Assembly (NCBI RefSeq): GCF_016583745.1
Contig: NZ_NRRQ01000001.1
Span: 118,966-182,965 of the forward strand
Source of the DNA: Chromatium okenii
Lineage (GTDB): Bacteria > Pseudomonadota > Gammaproteobacteria > Chromatiales > Chromatiaceae
Length of the DNA stretch: 64,000 nucleotides
Direction: 5' to 3'
The stretch's first letter is position 1. Every line of letters begins with the position of its first letter. Positions 28,107 through 36,484 of this stretch are shown here, piece by piece. A program made the position numbers and the translations under genes. The notes under the pieces are model-generated. The model was not told the DNA's origin. It saw only the letters and a list, made by a program, of their open reading frames with translations, and made no database searches.

Positions 28107-31100
28107 TCAATGATCGCTTAAAAAGTGATTCGTCTCCTCCCGCACTTTGGGCACGCTGGGATTCAGAAACGACTCCCAGCCCACGCGCTGAAACTTCGGC
28201 TCCTGCCACGAGCCAGTCACCCGATAGCGATAGCGCGTCAGCCGATCAAACGGATTGCCCGCCACCTTATCCACCAAATACACCGCCGCGCCCACCACCG
28301 GCCCGCCCGCCACCGCGCCCGCCAGCGCGATGCCCGATCCCAGTTTGGGCGCAACCGTCACCGTTTGGTTGAATTGGCGAGCGATCAAATCGGTTTCGCC
28401 CTCGATCTGAACCAGCCCAGCCGGACCGTCAATCGTAAAACCGCTGACCTCAGCGCGACCGTCACGAATGCTCACGCGCCCCTTGATGCGTTCAAATGCA
28501 AATCCTTTGCCATATAAATCACTGAAATCTAAAGTCAAACGCCGACTCAACGCCCCAAAATTAATCACGCCGAGCAGCCGTCCCAGCCCCGGCTCCACCT
28601 TCAGCAGTCGCCCCGCGCCCACGTCAACATCAATCACACTCTCCGCCGTTTGCCACTGAAAAGCGTTGAAACCGCCGCGCCAATTCAACTGCAATTCCGC
28701 ACGAGCGCGTCCCGCCTCAACCGCGCTGGCTTCATCCAACAGCCGCAGCACCGTGCCCAACTGCTCCGTCTTCAGCGTCAACTTGACCGCACTCTGACCA
28801 CCACCCGCGCCGCGTTGCCAACTACCGCTGCCGCTGGCAGTCAGCACACCCGCGTTATCAAGCGTCAACCGCTCCAACCGCTGCTCGTCCGCCGTGCGGC
28901 GCAGCGCCAGCTCCAGCCGTCCCAGCGTCGTCTGATTCCAGCGTAAATCCGCCACCCGCAGCTCCAGCGACGGCAGCTCCACCGGCGGCGGCAATGTCGC
29001 TTTCGCTTTCGTTTTTTGCGCCTGCTGCGCTTTAGCATCCGCTGCTGGTGCCAACAACGGCTGTAAATCCAACCGCTCCAACGTCAGCGCCAGCGGACGT
29101 GCTGCGCCGTCTGCCAGCCGCACCTTGCCAGCTAACTCATTGGCTTTAATCGTGATTTCACCCGCTGGCTGCATCGCCTCGCGTTTGATCGTCACGTTGT
29201 GAAACCGCAATGTGCCCAGCGCCAGCCGCTCCACGCGCAGATCAAGCGCCAGCGGCACCGCCGCCCCGCCTTTTTGAGATGACGCGGGTTTTTTGGCACT
29301 CACTGCGGAGACTTGCGCCCCAAACAGCTCAATCCACGCCCCCAGATTTAACTCTTTTAGCCGTCCCACGAGCAGCAGCTCGGACGCGTTCTCCCCCCTT
29401 TGGAAAAGGGGGGTTGGGGGGGATTTGGCTACACCCAAGCGCAATTGCCCGCCAATGATGCGAGCGCCACGGTCTTCCAGCGCCAGCTTGAGCTGCGTTG
29501 CCAACGCGCCGACCGTGCCGTTGAGCGTCAACGTCTGCTTGGGAATCAGCGTTCCGTCCAGCGCCAGTTTTTGTACGGCTGGCGCGAGTTTGCCGAGCGG
29601 AGCGGGCAGTTTGAGCGCCACGCCGCGCAGATCAGATGTCAACCGATAGTCCAGCGCCAGCGGCGTCGTGCCCGCCGGCGGCACCGTCACCGCCAATTGC
29701 CACGCCAACGCCCCGCTCGCATGTACCCACAACGGACTCGGCACCTGCTGCGCCAATTCCGGCAGCGGTGTTTTCGATTCGGCATTGATGCGCAGCCGCA
29801 GCGCAGATGCCGTGCCTTCGGTAGCGAGCTTGAGCTGCGTCGCTTGTCCCCACAATTTCGCCGTCAGCGCCTCGCTGCGCAGCCCGCTTTCCGTGAAATG
29901 CAGCGCCCCGCCGAGCGCCGTGAGCTGCACCAGCGTATCGCGCAGCGTGAGCGTTGCCGGTTGCGGCCAACTGAGCTTCCCGCTGACGCCAACGTGATTT
30001 CCTTTCACCAGCGGCACCGTCACCGTCAGCGCGAGCTGCGAGCGCCCGCTGACGGTCAGCAGTTTGCCGACGGCACCGAGTTTGGTTGCCAGTGGCGTGG
30101 TCGTCAGCGCCCGCACGCCATCGCTAAACGGCCCCGCGATCTCGCCGTGAATGACGACCTGTTGCAGCGCGTGCAGTTCGGGAATGTCCACTGCGCCCGC
30201 AGTGAAATCGCTGTCATAAATGCGCCCGCGCTGCACCGCAATTTTTAGCCCTTGATTGTGCAGATGCAGAGTGCCGGTGGCGGCAGTGAGCGGCGGCCAG
30301 TCGGCGTGATAGCCCAATTGCAACTCGGCGAAGGCGAGACGCAGATCAAAGTGACCGGGGCGATCTCGAAACGGGTAATCCGCCAGCCGACCGTTGAAAT
30401 CGAGATCGGCGCTGGTGATGCGCCCGGCGAGCAGAGCGCGTTGTAACCACGCCACCAGCGGCGGTGAAAGTTTGTTGATCGGCAAATACTGCGTCACTCG
30501 CGCTGCGGGCAGATTGCGCAGTTGTCCGTGCAATTCGAGCTGCGGGCTGCTGCCGTCCGGCGGCAGATTCAGTGCAAAACGGGCGCTGCCGCTCAGATCG
30601 GCGTTGGCAAATTGCAGCTCACGCCCGTCAAACTGCCAACTGCCAGCGGCGGTGCGCTGCCACTGGAGTTGACCGCTGAGTTGGTCGAAACCGAGCGGCG
30701 CGGCGGTGACTGCGCTGTCCAGCGTGAGGTGTTGCGCGTCAAGCTGGAGTTGACCGCCGTCTTGATTGGCGGTGAGCCGACCATCGATGCCGCTGAAGCC
30801 GGGCTGCGTGGCGGTGCGGGCGCTGCCGACGACAAAGAGCGCAGCGGCGGTCTGCCATTGCCACGCGAGATCAGGCGCGGGGCGCTGGGCATGAATGGCG
30901 AATTCGGCGAGGCGTCCGTGCGGCTGGGCGGCGAGCAGTGGCGTGAGTGCCGCAGGAAGTGGCCAGGGGCTGGCGCGGAGCAGGGCGCTGAGATCGGCGA
31001 GATCAAGCTGGTCAGCGGTGATTGCCACCTGCGTCGGAGCGCCAGCAGCGGTGGTCAACAGCTTGATATTGACGCCGGCGATGCCGGTGCCGCCGTGAGA

Positions 31101-32225
31101 GCTGGGTTGGCTGGCGCTGAGATCAACGAGCGTGAATGCCCAACTGCCGTCGGGTTGGCGCTGGAGTTGGGCTTGGGTTTGCAGCCGGTCGATGGTCAGG
31201 GCGGAGGTGGCAGCGACGTTCACTCCCAACACATCAAGTTGCAGCGCGACCTGTTCAATTGCACCAGCGCGGAGTCGCAGCCAACTGTCGAGATGAGCGC
31301 GGGTGGTAGTGAGACGGGTATTTGTGGGCAACGCGCTGGCGAGAAATGCGCCGAGATTGCCGCCGTTATAACGCAATTCCAATTCACCATCCCACGCGGC
31401 TGGAGTGGCGGGATCGCCATTAAAATTGGCAGTGAAATGGAGTTCTTCATTCAATTTTGCTGTTTTATTAAATCCTGTTAACTGCCTTATCTCAAATCCC
31501 CCCAACCCCCCTTTTTCAAAGGGGGGCTTTGATGCTGCGTCTTTGTTTTTTTCAATAGATGGCTTTTCATCGCCCCCCTTTGAAAAAGGGGGGTTGGGGG
31601 GGATTTTGCCCACCGTAGGTGGGCTGTGAGCTGCCGCCATCACAGTCAATTCCAATTGATGCTGCCAACCAACGTTGTGCAGTTGCAGCGCGACCTGCCG
31701 CAGCACCAGCGGTGTCGCGTGTGGCTGGCGTTCATCAATGAACTGGAGGGTGCTATCGCTTAGGCTGACGTGACCTTGCGCCAAAAACCGCGACACCATC
31801 TCCGGCTGCGTTTTTAACGCTTCAAATCCTTGCAAAAACCAGCGGTTATCGCTGCTGCGCACCACGTTTAATTCCGCGCCGACGAGATGAAAACGCCGGA
31901 ATTGCGGGCTGGCGCTGCGCCATGAACCCACCAGATCAAGATCAAGCTCCAACGCGCTGGCAGTGAACGCAGGTGGCGCTGGCGGTGGCGCATCGACATG
32001 AAAGTGCTGGAAAATCAAGCGCGGTTGCCAGTCGTGAAGCTGCACGGCGAGCGCGTCAAAACTGACTTGATAACCGAGATGCTGGCTGAGTTGGGCGGCG
32101 AGGCTGGCGCGTTGCGTGGCGGTGAGCGGCAGCGTTAAGCCGGTGACGGCAAATAGCAGCGCGGCGCTCAGTGCCGTGAGCAGCGCCAGCACCAGCGTTG
32201 CGGCGATAACGCGAATGGTGCTCAC
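28107..32225 (-). CDS. yhdP: YhdP family AsmA-like phospholipid transport protein
   Basis: A very long (about 1372 residues) AsmA-like envelope protein of the YhdP family, thought to bridge inner and outer membranes for phospholipid movement. One membrane segment (about 5-27, VIAATLVLALLTALSAALLF) anchors a long periplasmic beta-rich region. The C-terminal AsmA-like module with FSDLYGKGFAFERIKG and DGPAGLVQIEG is typical. GTG 32225 is preferred because AGGTG precedes it and the anchor follows directly; an ATG at 32354 would add 43 unlikely residues. Two repeat-derived inserts lie in frame at 31494-31607 and 29391-29426. E. coli YhdP is about 1266 residues. Confidence 0.88.
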   Translation of the reverse strand: MSTIRVIAATLVLALLTALSAALLFAVTGLTLPLTATQRASLAAQLSQHLGYQVSFDALAVQLHDWQPRLIFQHFHVDAPPPAPPAFTASALELDLDLVGSWRSASPQFRRFHLVGAELNVVRSSDNRWFLQGFEALKTQPEMVSRFLAQGHVSLSDSTLQFIDERQPHATPLVLRQVALQLHNVGWQHQLELTVMAAAHSPPTVGKIPPNPPFSKGGDEKPSIEKNKDAASKPPFEKGGLGGFEIRQLTGFNKTAKLNEELHFTANFNGDPATPAAWDGELELRYNGGNLGAFLASALPTNTRLTTTRAHLDSWLRLRAGAIEQVALQLDVLGVNVAATSALTIDRLQTQAQLQRQPDGSWAFTLVDLSASQPSSHGGTGIAGVNIKLLTTAAGAPTQVAITADQLDLADLSALLRASPWPLPAALTPLLAAQPHGRLAEFAIHAQRPAPDLAWQWQTAAALFVVGSARTATQPGFSGIDGRLTANQDGGQLQLDAQHLTLDSAVTAAPLGFDQLSGQLQWQRTAAGSWQFDGRELQFANADLSGSARFALNLPPDGSSPQLELHGQLRNLPAARVTQYLPINKLSPPLVAWLQRALLAGRITSADLDFNGRLADYPFRDRPGHFDLRLAFAELQLGYHADWPPLTAATGTLHLHNQGLKIAVQRGRIYDSDFTAGAVDIPELHALQQVVIHGEIAGPFSDGVRALTTTPLATKLGAVGKLLTVSGRSQLALTVTVPLVKGNHVGVSGKLSWPQPATLTLRDTLVQLTALGGALHFTESGLRSEALTAKLWGQATQLKLATEGTASALRLRINAESKTPLPELAQQVPSPLWVHASGALAWQLAVTVPPAGTTPLALDYRLTSDLRGVALKLPAPLGKLAPAVQKLALDGTLIPKQTLTLNGTVGALATQLKLALEDRGARIIGGQLRLGVAKSPPTPLFQRGENASELLLVGRLKELNLGAWIELFGAQVSAVSAKKPASSQKGGAAVPLALDLRVERLALGTLRFHNVTIKREAMQPAGEITIKANELAGKVRLADGAARPLALTLERLDLQPLLAPAADAKAQQAQKTKAKATLPPPVELPSLELRVADLRWNQTTLGRLELALRRTADEQRLERLTLDNAGVLTASGSGSWQRGAGGGQSAVKLTLKTEQLGTVLRLLDEASAVEAGRARAELQLNWRGGFNAFQWQTAESVIDVDVGAGRLLKVEPGLGRLLGVINFGALSRRLTLDFSDLYGKGFAFERIKGRVSIRDGRAEVSGFTIDGPAGLVQIEGETDLIARQFNQTVTVAPKLGSGIALAGAVAGGPVVGAAVYLVDKVAGNPFDRLTRYRYRVTGSWQEPKFQRVGWESFLNPSVPKVREETNHFLSDH
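29391..29426. repeat. Family A repeat inside yhdP (single copy)
   Basis: CTCCCCCCTTTGGAAAAGGG at 29391-29410 continues into GGGTTGGGGGGGATTT. It is a single copy of the KGG repeat, read in the yhdP frame as [11 protein letters not shown]. The 36 bases leave the reading frame open. Confidence 0.85.
31494..31607. repeat. Family A repeat inside yhdP (inverted pair)
   Basis: Two copies in opposite orientation: 31494-31530 and 31571-31607, with about 40 bases between. The outer arms can pair over more than 30 bases. The whole 114-base unit equals 38 codons and is read in yhdP as [12 protein letters not shown], a charged linker, then [13 protein letters not shown]. It looks like a small palindromic element that entered a non-critical loop without breaking the frame. 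Confidence 0.9.
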
Positions 32226-32573
32226 GCTGCACCTGCGCAGTGCGGCGGTGGTGAAGCGGCAAAAGGAATGGTTACGCGCATGTGCTGGGATCGTGAGGCA
32301 GTGACGGTCAACCAAGATACGCAAAAGTTTGGTGTCTGCGCTGCTTGCCTGCAAATGGTAAGAACCGGCGCGGCGTGGCGATGTGGTAATTTTTTCGCCA
32401 GCGCCGGGTGAGATGTGTCGCTAGAATGGTCACAGCGATCAGTGACCGACGGTTTCCGATCTTCAATTCAGCGCACCACCGGCTGAAATACATCCTTTTT
32501 TTTCATCCCCGCGCAGCGGCGAGCATTTGCGTTCAGCGCCGCCCTGCGCCGTCAATCTGGCGTACTTTTCAAT

Positions 32574-33098
32574 ATGATGCGTGCACAGAACATCTTTATC
32601 GTTGGCCCGATGGGGGCTGGTAAAAGCACCGTAGGACGGCAACTTGCAGAGGCGTTGTCTTACACCTTCAAAGATAGCGATCAGGAAATTCAACGCCGAA
32701 CCGGAGTGGATATTCCGACCATTTTTGAATTCGAGGGCGAGGCGGGATTTCGTAATCGGGAGCGCCTCATCATTGAGGAATTGGTCAATGAGGAGCGCAT
32801 CGTGCTGGCGACTGGCGGCGGCGCGATTCTCAGCCCCGAAAATCGCCAAAATCTTTCCGCTCGCGGCGTGGTGATTTATCTCCATTGCAGCGCCGAGCAG
32901 CAGCATTCGCGCACCGCCCGCGACCGCACACGCCCGCTGTTGGAAACGGAAGACCCGCTGGAAAAACTCCGCGCCCTGATGGAGGAGCGCGAGCCAATCT
33001 ATCGCCAAGTCGCCGATATGGTCATTTCAACCGAGAAGCGCGGCACCAGCTCGGTGATTAAAGAAATCATGCGCCGTCTGACTTCTGAAGACGCTTGA
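32574..33098 (+). CDS. aroK: Shikimate kinase
   Basis: AroK (174 residues) phosphorylates shikimate in the aromatic amino acid pathway. The P-loop GPMGAGKSTVG is at residues 12-22, the shikimate-binding DSDQEIQ is near 36, and the lid and GG motif (LATGGGAIL) near 80. It is 18 bases upstream of aroB, the standard gammaproteobacterial order. A second ATG at 32577 is possible. Confidence 0.95.
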   Translation: MMRAQNIFIVGPMGAGKSTVGRQLAEALSYTFKDSDQEIQRRTGVDIPTIFEFEGEAGFRNRERLIIEELVNEERIVLATGGGAILSPENRQNLSARGVVIYLHCSAEQQHSRTARDRTRPLLETEDPLEKLRALMEEREPIYRQVADMVISTEKRGTSSVIKEIMRRLTSEDA

Positions 33099-33116
33099 GC
33101 GCGGAGGTTGTCGATC

Positions 33117-34184
33117 ATGCACACGCTCAAAGTTGATCTGGGATCGCGCAGTTATCCCATCCACATCGGCAGCGGGCTGCTGGCGGAGGCGGCGCTGTAT
33201 CGCCCGCATCTGGCTGGCGCTCAGGTGTTGATTGTCACCAATGAGACGGTGGCGCCGCTGTATTTGGCGACGCTGCGCTCGGCGCTGACCGACGTCACGG
33301 TGCGCGAGGTGATTTTGCCCGACGGCGAGCAGTACAAAACGCTGGAGGTGTGGAACCAGATTTTTGACGCGCTGCTGACGGCGCGGATGAGCCGCGATTG
33401 CACGTTGATTGCGCTCGGCGGTGGCGTGATTGGCGATATGGCGGGCTTTGCGGCTGCCTGTTATCAGCGCGGCGTCGCGTTCATTCAGGTGCCAACCACG
33501 CTGCTGGCGCAGGTCGATTCGTCGGTCGGCGGCAAAACCGGCGTCAATCATCCGCTGGGCAAAAATATGATCGGCGCGTTTTATCAGCCTCGCGCCGTGA
33601 TTGCCGACACGGCGACGCTCGCCACGCTGCCGCAGCGCGAGTTGTCGGCGGGATTGGCGGAGGTGCTGAAATACGGTTTTATCCGCGATGCCGCGTTTTT
33701 AGACTGGCTGGAGGCGCAATTACCGGCTTTGCTGGCGCGAGAACCGGCGGCGCTGGCGCACGCGATCCGGCGCTCGTGCGAGGTGAAGGCGGAGATTGTC
33801 GCCGCCGATGAGCACGAATCTGGGCAGCGGGCGCTGCTCAATTTCGGTCACACCTTCGGCCATGCGATTGAAACCGGCACCGGTTACGGCAACTGGCTGC
33901 ATGGTGAGGCGGTCGGCGCGGGGATGGTGCTGGCGGCTGATTTATCGGCGCGGCTGGGCTGGTTGACGGCGGAGGCGCTGGCGCGAGTGCGGCGGGTGAT
34001 TGCTGCTGCGGGTTTACCAGTTGCGCCGCCGAGCGATTTATCTGCCGAGCGGTTTTTGGAATTGATGGCGGTGGATAAAAAAGTGCTCAACGGGCAATTG
34101 CGGTTGGTGTTATTGCAGCAATTGGGCACGGCAGTTGTCACGGGTGAGGTGGCACCGGAATTGTTACGCGCCACGCTGGATTAA
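33117..34184 (+). CDS. aroB: 3-dehydroquinate synthase
   Basis: AroB (355 residues) closes DAHP to 3-dehydroquinate. NAD- and metal-binding segments are clear: [43 protein letters not shown], and the zinc histidines in [11 protein letters not shown] and [13 protein letters not shown] 33117 follows GGAGG with 9 bases between; the in-frame TTG at 33108 is less likely. The last 40 codons are repeated 658 bases downstream in the tandem duplication. Confidence 0.95.
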   Translation: MHTLKVDLGSRSYPIHIGSGLLAEAALYRPHLAGAQVLIVTNETVAPLYLATLRSALTDVTVREVILPDGEQYKTLEVWNQIFDALLTARMSRDCTLIALGGGVIGDMAGFAAACYQRGVAFIQVPTTLLAQVDSSVGGKTGVNHPLGKNMIGAFYQPRAVIADTATLATLPQRELSAGLAEVLKYGFIRDAAFLDWLEAQLPALLAREPAALAHAIRRSCEVKAEIVAADEHESGQRALLNFGHTFGHAIETGTGYGNWLHGEAVGAGMVLAADLSARLGWLTAEALARVRRVIAAAGLPVAPPSDLSAERFLELMAVDKKVLNGQLRLVLLQQLGTAVVTGEVAPELLRATLD

Positions 34185-34212
34185 ATGTGCGGTTTCAATT
34201 GAGGAAATTTTG

Positions 34213-34677
34213 ATGAACATTGACAATAACGCGATTCATGCACTCATCAATCGCGCCCAAAGCACGAAATCGTCTGCCCGTGCTGATGAATCTGCGTCAT
34301 TCGCTACTGCGCTGGCGGAGAATACTCAGGAAGCGAATAGAAATACCACCGTTAAACCGCTTGAAAAGTACGATTTCTCGAATATGACGCCGATAGAATT
34401 CCGTGACACTATAAATGAACTCATCAGCGCCGGACAATTGACTCTTGATAACACCTCGCCATTGCTTGGCATGATGCCTTCGCCATTATCCAAGGTGCAT
34501 TTCGACGGCGCTATGCCAGCATCTGCTTATCAAGCAGTGAATTTTTTTGCCAAGATTCAGGAGGGTATTGACGGAGCGTTGTCGCGCAATGAAAAGAAGA
34601 GCGCAGAAGGTTTGCATCAAGCTGCCAATGCTTTACGGCGCATTCAAGGCCAGGTGAGGATCAATTCGCAGACCTAG
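34213..34677 (+). CDS. Unknown small protein, copy 1 of tandem pair
   Basis: A 154-residue soluble protein that I do not recognise. It has no signal peptide or membrane segment. It starts MNIDNNAIHALINRAQ, has a polar Ala/Ser/Thr-rich part to about residue 50, and a helical C-terminal half with NFFAKIQEGIDGALSR and ALRRIQGQVRINSQT at the end. The ATG at 34213 follows GAGGA; an upstream ATG at 34135 would reuse aroB tail sequence. Compared with copy 2, the first 60 residues are identical in DNA, the middle differs strongly, and the end is nearly identical again. Confidence 0.7.
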   Translation: MNIDNNAIHALINRAQSTKSSARADESASFATALAENTQEANRNTTVKPLEKYDFSNMTPIEFRDTINELISAGQLTLDNTSPLLGMMPSPLSKVHFDGAMPASAYQAVNFFAKIQEGIDGALSRNEKKSAEGLHQAANALRRIQGQVRINSQT

Positions 34678-34682
34678 CAAAA

Positions 34683-34703
34683 AAAGCCGGAATCCCCGGC
34701 TTT
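34683..34703 (+). terminator. Hairpin after copy 1 (T-run lost at duplication joint)
   Basis: Stem AAAGCCGG/CCGGCTTT with a 5-base loop. The T-run stops after three bases because the second duplication unit begins at 34705, so this terminator is probably weakened and copy 2 may be co-transcribed. Confidence 0.5.
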
Positions 34704-34870
34704 CGAGCGGTTTTTGGAATTGATGGCGGTGGATAAAAAAGTGCTGAACGGGCAATTGCGGATGGTGCTGTTGCAGCAATTGGGCACGGCAGTTGTTACG
34801 GGTGAGGTGGCACCGGAATTGTTACGCGCCACGTTGGATTAAATGTGCAGTTTTAATTGAGGAAATTTTG

Positions 34871-35335
34871 ATGAACATTGACAATAACGCGATTCATGCA
34901 CTCATCAATCGCGCCCAAAGCACGAAATCGTCTGCCCGTGCTGATGAATCTGCGTCATTCGCTACTGCGCTGGCGGAGAATACTCAGGAAGCGAATAGAA
35001 ATACCACCGTTAAACCGCTTGAAAAGTACGATTTCTCGAATATGACGCCGCAAGCCTTGCATGAAACTATGTCTGCCCTCTTTCAAAGCGGACAGGTGAG
35101 TTTTGATGAAACCTTATCATTTCTTGGCTTGATTCCTTCGCCACTAGACAAGGTGAATTATGACGGCAAAGTGCCGACATCTTACTATCAGCCCGTGAAT
35201 TTTTTCGCCCAGATTCAGGAACGTATCGAAGGAGCATTGTCGCGTAGCGAGAAGCAGAGTGCGGAGCGCCTGCAACAGGCTGCCGATACCTTGCGGCGCA
35301 TTCAAGGACAGGTGAGGATCAATTCTCAGACCTAG
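34871..35335 (+). CDS. Unknown small protein, copy 2 of tandem pair
   Basis: A 154-residue paralogue of the preceding gene, with the same length, ribosome site and N-terminal 60 residues. Residues about 61-135 are diverged (QALHETMSALFQSG against IEFRDTINELISAG), while PSPL-KV, NFFA-IQE and the C-terminal LRRIQGQVRINSQT are shared. Most changes in the middle are conservative, so both copies seem to be under selection for function. Function unknown. Confidence 0.7.
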   Translation: MNIDNNAIHALINRAQSTKSSARADESASFATALAENTQEANRNTTVKPLEKYDFSNMTPQALHETMSALFQSGQVSFDETLSFLGLIPSPLDKVNYDGKVPTSYYQPVNFFAQIQERIEGALSRSEKQSAERLQQAADTLRRIQGQVRINSQT

Positions 35336-35340
35336 CAAAA

Positions 35341-35367
35341 AAAAGCAGGGATTTCCGGCTTTTTTTA
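35341..35367. terminator. Terminator between copy 2 and amgK
   Basis: An imperfect hairpin (AAAAGC and GCTTTT arms with one mismatch) followed by seven T residues. It is the intact form of the hairpin truncated after copy 1, and ends at the convergent amgK stop. Confidence 0.6.
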
Positions 35368-36354
35368 TCAATAAAACGGCAGCACCCGTTCAATTAAAAA
35401 TTGCTGCAACGCAGTCAATTCAGGATCGCGCCCTGCGACCGCCACGAGATAATTCAAAATGCGCGGCACATCAGCGAGATATTGCGATTTGCCGTCGCGC
35501 AAATGCAGCCGCGCAAAGATGCCGCACACTTTGAGATGCCGCTGCATTCCCATCCGATCAAACCAGCGCAGAAATTGCTCCGGCTGCTCCGTCCGCAAAA
35601 TCCCCGTTTGCCGAGCGAGCTGGTGATAACCGACCGCCCATTCCGTCACCCGCTGCTCCGGCCACGCGATGTAGCAATCACGCAACAGCGATACCAAATC
35701 GTAAGTCACCGGCCCCAGCACGGCGTCTTGAAAATCCAACACGCCGGGATTGCCGCGCTTGGTGAACATCAGGTTGCGCGAGTGAAAATCGCGGTGAACG
35801 CAGACCTGCGGTTGTTCAAGCGCGTTGGCAATCAACAGGTTATTGACCTGCGCCAGCAGCGTTTGCTCGGCAGCAGTCAGTGCTAAACCGAGCAATTTTT
35901 TAATAAACCATTCATTAAACAGCGCCAGCTCGCGTTGTAAAAATGCCGCATCGTAAACGGGCAAGTCGGCAGTCGCGCCGCAGGCTTGAATGATCGCCAG
36001 TGCGCCGAGCGCGTCGCCATACAGCCGGTCGGCAGTGGCGGCGGTGAGCACATCCAGATAAGTCTGGTTGCCAAAATCGGTGAGCAGTAAAAAGCCTTGC
36101 GCTTGGTCTGCGGCATAAATCTCCGGCGTGTTGAGACCGATGCCGCGCCAGTCCCGCGCTAACGCGGCAAAGCGTCCGCAATGTTCCGGCGGCGGCGCGT
36201 CCATCACAATCAAGGTGCGCTCCGGCTGGGTGACGCGCCAATAGCGGCGAAAACTGGCATCCGCTGAAGCTGGCGCGAGCGTCCAGTCGTCCGTGTGCAG
36301 TTGCGCGGTCAGCCAGTCGCGCAGGGCGTGGTGTCGGTCAGAAAAATCAATCAC
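35368..36354 (-). CDS. amgK: N-acetylmuramate/N-acetylglucosamine kinase AmgK
   Basis: AmgK (328 residues) phosphorylates the anomeric carbon of MurNAc and GlcNAc, feeding MurU in peptidoglycan recycling. It has the aminoglycoside phosphotransferase fold: ASADASFRRYWRV and LIVMDAPPP in the N lobe, LLLTDFGNQTYLD, catalytic VHRDFHSRNLMF near residue 190 and metal-binding VLDFQDAVLGPVTYD near 213. The start is GTG 36354 with TGGAGT upstream. It is divergent from lptD, 130 bases from the chosen lptD start; in Pseudomonas amgK and murU lie beside lptD too. Confidence 0.9.
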   Translation of the reverse strand: MIDFSDRHHALRDWLTAQLHTDDWTLAPASADASFRRYWRVTQPERTLIVMDAPPPEHCGRFAALARDWRGIGLNTPEIYAADQAQGFLLLTDFGNQTYLDVLTAATADRLYGDALGALAIIQACGATADLPVYDAAFLQRELALFNEWFIKKLLGLALTAAEQTLLAQVNNLLIANALEQPQVCVHRDFHSRNLMFTKRGNPGVLDFQDAVLGPVTYDLVSLLRDCYIAWPEQRVTEWAVGYHQLARQTGILRTEQPEQFLRWFDRMGMQRHLKVCGIFARLHLRDGKSQYLADVPRILNYLVAVAGRDPELTALQQFLIERVLPFY

Positions 36355-36484
36355 TTAATAACTCCAGTTGGGCGCAAAATGGCAGCCGTCGCCGTCCATT
36401 GAGATTGCTGATAAAACCAGTCTGTGCCATGTTTGCAGCATCACATCCATGCGTCCACCACCAGCCACGAGCTTGTTCATTGCA

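Larger units (their letters stand above)
34047..35362 (+). repeat. 658-base tandem duplication of the aroB tail plus a small gene
   Basis: Unit 1 runs 34047-34704 and unit 2 runs 34705 to about 35362. Each contains the aroB 3' end from GAGCGGTTTTTGGAATTGAT onward, a ribosome site GAGGAAATTTTG, a 154-codon gene, and a hairpin near its end. All equivalent points are exactly 658 bases apart. The aroB tail in unit 2 has no start and is dead sequence. The aroB tails differ at about half a dozen positions. Confidence 0.92.
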
